Translations under genes and position numbers: made by a program
In this document: in pieces, positions 41,001 through 49,800 of the stretch
Position numbering within the stretch: position 1 is the first letter of the stretch
Layout: each line of letters begins with the position of its first letter
The notes under the pieces: generated by a model
What the model was told of the DNA's origin: nothing
Seen by the model: only the letters and a program-made list of their open reading frames with translations
Database searches by the model: none
NCBI GenBank assembly: GCA_027924585.1
Contig: BSBM01000904.1
Span: forward strand, 21,723,001 to 21,787,000
Source: Larix kaempferi
Lineage: Eukaryota > Streptophyta > Pinopsida > Pinales > Pinaceae
Direction: 5' to 3'
DNA length: 64,000 nucleotides

Positions 41001-43766
41001 ATGCCATGGAATCTTGTCGCAAGTGTCACAATTTGTCTATTATGCTTCTTCCTCTTCATTGGGAGTTACTCTTCCACTCCAAGCCAAGCCTCCATGATTC
41101 TTGCCATGAATATTGCCTCTTCATCTACCCCAAGTACGTTACCCTTCACCTTGAACTCAAATTTGTGTGAGAATGATGCCAAGTGTAATGGGGAATCTTG
41201 CCACATGTGGGTCCCACAACCTCTTATGCACCCTCATGATCCAATGCCACCTCATTTTCCTCTTTATTATTGCTAAGTTACCAGAAACGGCCAGGTGCCC
41301 TCCCTGAAACGGCGTTTCAAGTTTCCGAAACGGAAACGGGTTCGATACGGTGCTGAAACGTGGCGGATCCGTATCGGAGGGATCGGGTACGGATCGGGGG
41401 TTTTGGAAACGGATTTGCTTTTTTCCTGAAACGGATCTGCAAATGCTGAAACGGATCGACCATTTTCTGAAATGGATTGGAAAAAAAATGAAACAGATAG
41501 ATGAAAGTGGGATATGCTTCAATGGGTGAATGAAAAAAATCGTGAAACTCGGGCCCGTGATACTGTTCCGCGATACTTTTCCGACTTCCGGCGAATACTG
41601 TTCCGACTTCCAGCGAATAAACTCGGGCGATATTCATCGGGCCATCTCACACTGCGTAGGACTGCCTGCCACGCATAGGATCAATGCATCTGTAATTTAT
41701 GGTCGTAATGTTAGTGGTATTCTGATCGCCCAATATTTAATACTAGAATTGCATTTGGTCCATCAAGATCAAACGCCAAGAGATTCATGCGTTGATTCCG
41801 TAGAAGTTATTTATAATTCCACTGATTAGTTCGAATTCCACTGATTAGGTCTTTTAAGTGACATCTATCTCTTGTTCGAGGACTTAAAAGTGTCGTGTGT
41901 AAATTATTTTGGCGATTCTACAATGGCCTTTGTTTTAAAAGTATATAGATGTTCTATATACTTTAAAACAATGAAAAGAATGAATTATATATGTCTGCGG
42001 TTTCGAATAGGGGATATAGATGCGGTTAATTTTTAAAAGAAAGAAAATATATAGGTTGTTTCGATTTAAAACAAAGTTATTATATATATATATATTTTTT
42101 TGGTATAAATGAATAGCGGTTCAATTTTAAAATGATATGTTGATTGATTCTATGTACATAAAATTACTATTTCAATTCTAGTAATTTAAAGGTGACCTAA
42201 ACCTCCATACGATTTTATATTCACATGTTAATTTTTTATCAAAGACGATTTGCATGCTCTTTTTTAATTCAGAAATGATTTGTCTAATCTTTGTGTGAAT
42301 ACGAGAGGATGGTTAGGAGATAATATAATCGTAATCTTGTAAATTTTTTGAAAAATCTATTAGCAAATTAATTTCTTTAATTTTTATTTATTTAAAATTA
42401 CAATTATATAGATATATATAATTTGAATGTATTTATAAATTTAATATGATATCAATATATTTAATAGTATATTCAAAGTTCAAATGAAAGTTTAAAATAA
42501 GATTTTATATAATTGAAATAAAAAAATCTCTAATACATGATCTAGAGTTTTTTATTACTTAGCTTATTATTTTTATGTTTACATAATTAATTTTTTTATT
42601 ACTTAGCTTATTATATTTATGTTTACATAATTAATTATCTCTATTGTTTAAATTGATTGAATATGATTTTTTATATTTATATATTGATTTTTTTATTATT
42701 ATTTAGTGTATTATTTTTTATGTTTCCATAATGAATTATTTCTATTGTTTGAACTTTGAACTGATTGAATAGGTGTACATTTTTAAAAAATGGCTCTCAT
42801 TGGTCATCCTAAAAAGATAAAAAACAATAATCAATTTTGGGGGCATTTGGTATCAACCAACATTCTAATCAGCCATATACATTTTCCAAAATGATGTTGA
42901 TGTCCATTCACCTAAAGAACGTGACTCAAATAGCAATGAGATTATTGATGAGCGATTTAAAATAATTCAATAAATTATTGAAGGAATTGAATAAAAATTT
43001 TAATAAAGAAATAATGCTAACAATTATTTAAAAAAACATTATGTTAATTGGTTACAATTATATTATCAAAATAAAGTATATAAATATGAAACATATTTTA
43101 TATGTAAGTATGTGAATTTATTACAAATATATTATCAAAATAAAGTATATAAATACAAAACATATATATAATATGTTTGAATTTCAAGATGAGGGTTGGT
43201 ATCACAACAAGATGAAATGGATTAAAAGAAAGGACAAGAAAAATAAAATTTGAGTATAAATTATTTGTGATTTGAGATTTCTACACAAGAAGGTAATAGA
43301 AAATTGAGAAAAAACTTATTAAATGTGAAGTCAACCACATGATTATTTATAGATAACTAAATCACACTTAGTTCTTTCACATAAGGTGAGCCACAAGAAA
43401 GTTGGATTGCCCCATCAAGTGGACATGGCAGGAATGCTCCCGCTTCTACTTTTAGAGGTAGTGAAAGTGCTAGTGTTGATGTTGATCTTCGAAAGTACTA
43501 GTGTTGATGTTGATCTTTGTCATATGGACGAAGACATTTTTGATGATATGTAAATGTAATTTATAATTATGTCTTGAACTTTTGAACAATGAAGTATGAA
43601 CACTGAACAATGGATATCATAATATGATAGTAGTTTGCCACTTAATTCGTTTTGTAATTTGTATATTTGACTTATGTTGATGATGATGATTATGTAATAT
43701 GTTAATATGTTGTTTTAAATTTTAATTTGAAATTTAAATGATGAATGCCAAATTTTAGTTAGATTT

Positions 43767-43819
<53 letters not shown>

Positions 43820-46800
43820 GCCGTTTCCTTGCCGTATCGTATCCAGATTTTTTGAAAATTTGCCGTATCCGTGTCCCCCCCCCCCGTATCCGTATCTGTT
43901 TCAGTGCAACTTAGTATTATTGTTTATTTTGCCCATTTAATGTGAATTTGTAAGTCTAAGGTCATTTTGGGTCTTGTAGCTCCTTTATTCCAAATTTTGA
44001 TGCTTCCATCCCAACCAAGGGAACTGGTAGGTTAGTGGAATTTTTCCTCCATAACAATTTATTTGGATGGGGATATTACAAGGTTTGAATGAGAAATTTG
44101 CTCTTCATGTGATCCTTTCAATTTGGCTCTAATTTTGCATTATTACTAACTTGGACATCATGCTGGTCAATTAATTGACCCTTAGCACCAATTTGACAAA
44201 TTATCATGAACATGCCTAGGTGGCTTAGGCCATTGTGATCCAATGCAAAATTTGGGGACATGACATATACAACCTTCTCTCACACAGATTCTTTGGACCA
44301 AGGCGATTGCTCTAGTAGTACTTCGACTCTTCATTGATTGGGATGGATTGGTGTCATGGGTAAGATTGAGTGGGATGGACTAATGTCATAGGCAAAAGCT
44401 TTTAACGACTTTATGGTTAAATCTCCTTTGCGAGAGGTCACACATCCTCAAGTTTGTGCATTCAACCACAATCACACAATAATTACCCTGTTCACATGAA
44501 CTTTTCTATCCCGAATCTTTATTATTTTCAGTTAGTGTTCCTGAAGAGACTCATATGCCTCCATGTTTATTGAAAACAACAAAATCTTCAAGATAAAATC
44601 CCTTCCTATATCTAGCATCTCATGCATGTCTTTCAAACACTCCCAAATCTTGAAATGATCATCACCATATTGCAATTCAGGCAACATATTATTGGTCATA
44701 GAGATCTTGATCAATATCACAAACTCCCAATTTCTTGCATCAAACTTAGCTTGAGCATCCTCATATGTATACAAATCATGGAGGGGTTACAATTGTCTAA
44801 GTGCCCTTCTCTCCACAATTCTTCTCACAAAGTTTTGATAGAATTCAAAGATACTCACTTTAACATAAATTGGCTTTTAAATAATTAAAAGAACTTTCAC
44901 GTTGGCTTGGAAACTTATTTGTTCAAGTCGTCCTCAAGCTCATCTTGATTTGGTTGGATTGCCATGCTTATCTTCTATTTAACTTGTGCATGTTAGTCTC
45001 TTGGTTTCTTCTCTGATCATTGCAGTCTCTTGACTCCTTCACTTCCTTCTTGACAAATTTTCTTCATTTTGGCCTTGATACCATGCAAATTTTTACATAA
45101 GAACAAGAGAGAATAGATTGATACATTATTGAGTGATGCCATGTCTCTTTAGCTTTTGGTTGCTCCAAAAGTGTTTTCACCTAGCTAGGAGAGCGCTTTA
45201 TGGGATATGAAAGGCTTGTGGTCTCCTAGCTCGTGTGTTTATTTTTTTGACCTACATGTGAAAGCTTATATTGATTGTATTTGGCATCTTTTAGAAGGGT
45301 GCACTTGTTGAAGAGGAGTGCTTGGCACGTGTGGAGTAACCACTTGGAGCTTGGGTTCTTGGCCCTAGGAGCATGTAACTGCTTTACACATGGTTTGAAG
45401 AGGAATGCTTGAGATGAAGAGCCACTGATTGGAGGGCACACCATCTTGGAGGAGGTGTGCTTAACACATGGAAACTTATCTGGGAGGGTGTGCTCCCTTT
45501 GGGGCTTTGTTTGTTGATATAGCCTAGGATTCCCTATGGACTTAGTGCATGTCTTATTGTTGGTCTGCCTCACCTTTGTCTATAATTATATAAAGGAAGG
45601 AGAATATTTGTTAAAAACAATTACTTTGTATTTTTAGAAATTGATAATTGGTGCTATGTGTGATGCTAGCTACGTGGAGAATATTGAAAGATTATGCATT
45701 GTCTTGTAACGAGGTTTAGTGCTTGAGGGACACTAGTGCTAGGGTTCTTCGGCTTGTGAGATGCAAGTGTTGAGTATTTTAGCTTGTTGGATGCAAGTGT
45801 GGGTCTCTTGGATAGCTTGTGTGTTGAAAGTGGGAGATATCAGGGTTTGATAGTAGATGTGATATTTCTTCTTTGGAAGCTCCAAGGATTGGCTCAGAGA
45901 GCTTGGTGGGATGTCTTGCTTGGCCTTTGTATTGCTGGATGGGGTTTTTAGTGGTCATGGATGCTTTGGCTAGGGTTTGGGATGTATGGAAGAGTCCTTG
46001 CTTGTGATGAGGTTAAAGGATTTGTTCTACCAGCTTGGCATGAGTTGAGAGGAATTTTTCTACCAACTTGGGATGAGCTGATGTGTTGGACTTTATCTTC
46101 ATTACTGTGATATATGAAGTGTACCATTGCTATTCGAATGTGATCGTGGATCTGGTTTTTCTCATGTATTGAGCAAGTTTCATGGTGGTTTTAGTATCCT
46201 AATTTATTAGGACATTGGGGACTGAATGCTATGTTGCTTTAACATGCATATTGAAACTTTTAAATCTGATATGTTGCTACTATATTTCCACTATAGTTGA
46301 AGTAATTTTCAGATTTGTGATTGAAATAATCTATGCTTGAAGTCTCTGCGGTGTCCACATTTTTGAGTTTGTTTATAATTAGTGTTGGGCAGATTTAAAG
46401 TTTCTTGCAAGGCTGTTGAAGACGTTTCCCTTCTAGCTTCCCCCTCCAAAAAAGGGGACCTGTGGCTGTCCCCCTCGGAAAAGCGTGACTCCTGGGCATT
46501 GCCCCATGATTTTGGTTTAATGGACAGTGTCAAATTTTGTTTAGAAAAACACTTTAAGATCAAAACCTGAAATAGTATGTGAATATTCATTTCATGCTTT
46601 TATTGTTCATTGGACTTAAAAAAGTCAAATTTTGTTTAGAAAAACACTACAAAATCAAAACCTGAAATAGAATGTGAATATTTATTTCATGCTTTTATTG
46701 TTCATGTTTGTGACCTGTCGTTTATCATATATTTAAATTTTTATATTTTTGCGATTTTGGATGTGTTCCCTATGTTGAGGACCCTGATGTTTCCTAAAGT

Positions 46801-49800
46801 TGGGGGGCTGGGGGGTGTCTCCGACTCTCCACATGTCACCTTGGCACATTTCCCTGTTCTTGCACACTCCCCCTTAACGGAAACTTGATGGAGCATTAAA
46901 AACATCTCAATGCTGTCTGTCTTGTTTTCTACTTTGTGACTGTGTATGAGCAGTTTGTCGGTCCATCTCTGGTCAGTGTGGTCCCTAGTTGTTTCACCCA
47001 CTTTCTCCTCAGTTTCCTTACTGTGGCTTTGATACCATATCAGACTTACACACAACATTGTAGACCTGAATACACAAGAATAAGTGAGAATAGATTGCTT
47101 AATTATTAGATGATGCAGTGTCTTGGTGAATCACAAGAGAGAGAGAGAGGAGTATGTTACATAACTCCCAAATACGTAAATTTTTAATGACACATTTATT
47201 GGTTCATGATTACAGCACTTTCATTATATTGACTTCAAGTTTGTCCTAATTATGACGATTATATCCGCTACACAACATTTTGTAAAATCTAATTCTTTAT
47301 TGCACTGAGAGTAGTGAGGTGCATCTACAACCCAGTACGATATTGATGTTATCACGTGGGTAATGCTTGTTGCTGCCTTTCACACACTTGGGAGTTAATG
47401 TGGCAGAAATCTTCAAGCCACTAAGTGTGTCCTTGGGGGCAAGCTTTGAGTCAAGTACTGTCACTTGATTCTTGACTCCTCCGTTTAGGCAAACTCCTAA
47501 TGAAGCCAAGGGGGGTGGACTCTAAGAGTTACTAAAGTTGATTAAGCTAATTAGTGGTTTTGGTGGATGAGTAAGTTTTTTAGGAGTTTATAAAAATGAA
47601 ATTGAAACAAGAGATTTGCAATATTGAATTTAATCACAACATAAATATCAGATAAATCACAAAGTTACCCCCCTAATGAAGCCAAGGGGGGTGGACCCTA
47701 AGAGTTACTAAAGTTGATTAAGCTAATTAGTGGTTTTGGTGGATGAGTAAGTTTTTTAGGAGTTTATAAAAATGAAATTGAAACAAGAGATTTGCAATAT
47801 TGAATTTAATCACAACATAAATATCAGATAAATCACAAAGTTACTCAACACATTATAGATCTCAAATAAAGCTTGTAAAATAATAGTAAAGGACCAGTGC
47901 TGAAAATGGAGTCAAATGGAGTGTTGTTGTAGTGCTTGAAAGGTATTGCAAATATTCTTGGTCAATTTCAAATTATTGTGAAAAAATGAGTGGATTATTA
48001 GGGAGAGGGATTCTCGACATACCACAAAGGTACTGCGGATGTGTCCAGACTTGCTAAGTGTGGCTCCGCACGAGAAAATGTGGGCTAGATCGGAGTCACG
48101 AGGGTGTGTCCAACACTACACCAATTGAGGGTGTAGCTTGACGGGGCCCCGTGGTCACTAACTAGTTGTTCCCGCTTTCTCTGTGAAATTTGCCCACACA
48201 GAAGCACAAAGGAGACGTTGAATATTCGTCTTGGGAGGTTAATTGAGTGATGTAAAGACTAATTACTAGTCACTAAGTCCCTTTTTGGTATGATCAACTG
48301 TTTAGTCAAGTTTGCAGAGATCTAGAGCATACGGGGACAAAGCTTTGTTAATTTTAAGGATTTTTGAACAAAGTTTTTATTTATTTATTAACAACCCAAG
48401 AGTCTCTTTTCTGTTCAGTACTCGGGCAAGCCCATATCCCGAAATCTGTACTTTGGGAAAGCAAGGGGTTTAATTAGAAGGAAAAGAAAGATTGGAAAAT
48501 GAAAAATATCTAATTACTACATTATTGAAGTAGTGGGTTAGTATCCGTTTACTTTTGCGAAAGATAAATAAAATTGTAATTGTCAAAGAATATGGTTTGC
48601 AAAAAACAAAGTTAAAAAGTTCCTATGTCCTGAGTGAGTCAATGGCCCAATATCTGGATTGGACCATGATGGTAAGTTTTAGTTAATCTAAGTAAATTTT
48701 AATCAAATTAAACTAAAGCAAAGACTAGCAAGCTAAAGAAGCAAAAAGCCGTAAAACGAACATCGACGCAAATCCCCTCGGGGGGATGGGAAGCAAGCTC
48801 TTATGAGCTCACTTCAAAAGTGATTTTTTATTATGAGATTACAAAGCAAACTAAACTAAGAAAAACTCCTCTTTCTCCTTATAAGTTTTGGAGGAAAGAG
48901 GTTAAAAAAAGCCCTTAAGACGAGCTTGGAATAAGAGATGGTTCGAGAAGCACTTGGCTTGCTTGATCTTGTCAAAATAGGTCCTCCAAAGTCTCTTTTC
49001 TGCTGCAATAAAACAAAAAACCAGCAAACAATATTAATAGCAAAGGTGCCCAAAATCACTTTAAAAGTGACTTGGGCAAGTTAAAAAAAAACCTAAAAAA
49101 TTCTAAGTTAAAACTAGTTCTAATAAAGCAAAATAGCTAATAAGATGAATTGGCTAAAAAACCAACCCTCTTAGGGTCGTGGACAACCTTGAAAAGGCAG
49201 CCAATGAAGCACTTAGTTGCTTGATTTCAACTCTTTAAACTCAAAGGAAACTAAATGATTAACAAGTTAAAGATTTTCTTTGATAAAACTTGCAAAACAA
49301 ATTAGTTTCTATGCTAGATCTATATTTTTAAATGATAAAACTCTATGAACTTTTAGATCTAAGCAAAACACTCTTATAAATCAGATCTTAAAAAGATAGT
49401 AACTTCTAGCAAGGTAGATCTAAAGCATAAGAGGAAGTAACCGGAAAAATTGTTTGAAAATTTGAGAGAAGAAGGTGAAGAAGTGCCCCCTTTGAGAAAT
49501 GGGCAATGGAATCACTTTTGTAGCTTTGAGAAGGACTATGTTTCCCCCAAAAGGTTGGAGAACAAGATAAGCAAGCAAGATCTCTTGTAAAATCCAACAA
49601 AGTACCTAAGGATCCCTTCACACTTGCATAGATCTTGTCAAATCTTATAGTAAAATTCTAGATTAAAAACAAAGAGAGCATACCCTTAAACAAACAAGCA
49701 TGCAAAATCCTAAATCTTTAAATTGGAAATTTTAAATGAGCAATGAAACAACACTACTCAATCCTATTTATCAATATTAATCATATTAGGCTAAAGATTG

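Larger units (their letters stand above)
30706..44265 (-). mobile_element. Large non-autonomous Gypsy-like LTR retrotransposon (LARD-type)
   Basis: Minus-strand element: 5' LTR 44265-39698 (split by a hAT insertion), primer-binding site TGGTATCAGAGC at 39696, internal region 39697-32230, polypurine tract 32243-32230, 3' LTR 32229-30706. LTRs begin TGT and end ACA, and the flanks TAAAC (30701-30705) and TATAC (44266-44270) form a 5-bp duplication with one mismatch. Despite 7.5 kb of interior, no gag, protease, reverse transcriptase, RNase H or integrase motif was found. Instead there is a 573-codon frame with two TAG codons and a 534-codon repetitive frame. Over the first ~255 bp the LTRs differ at about 20-25 places by eye, so the insertion is not recent. 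Confidence 0.85.
45155..47023. other. Inserted or rearranged DNA between two copia LTRs
   Basis: About 45155-46380 has no recognised gene or repeat; minus-strand frames there resemble nothing. About 46390-46870 looks like a short hAT element. About 46870-47023 resembles the leader found next to the other copia primer-binding sites. Confidence 0.4.

Noticed and set aside
45226-45573. A 115-codon minus-strand frame
   Set aside because: Composition is plausible, but there is no family resemblance and no neighbouring exon or retroelement motif in frame.
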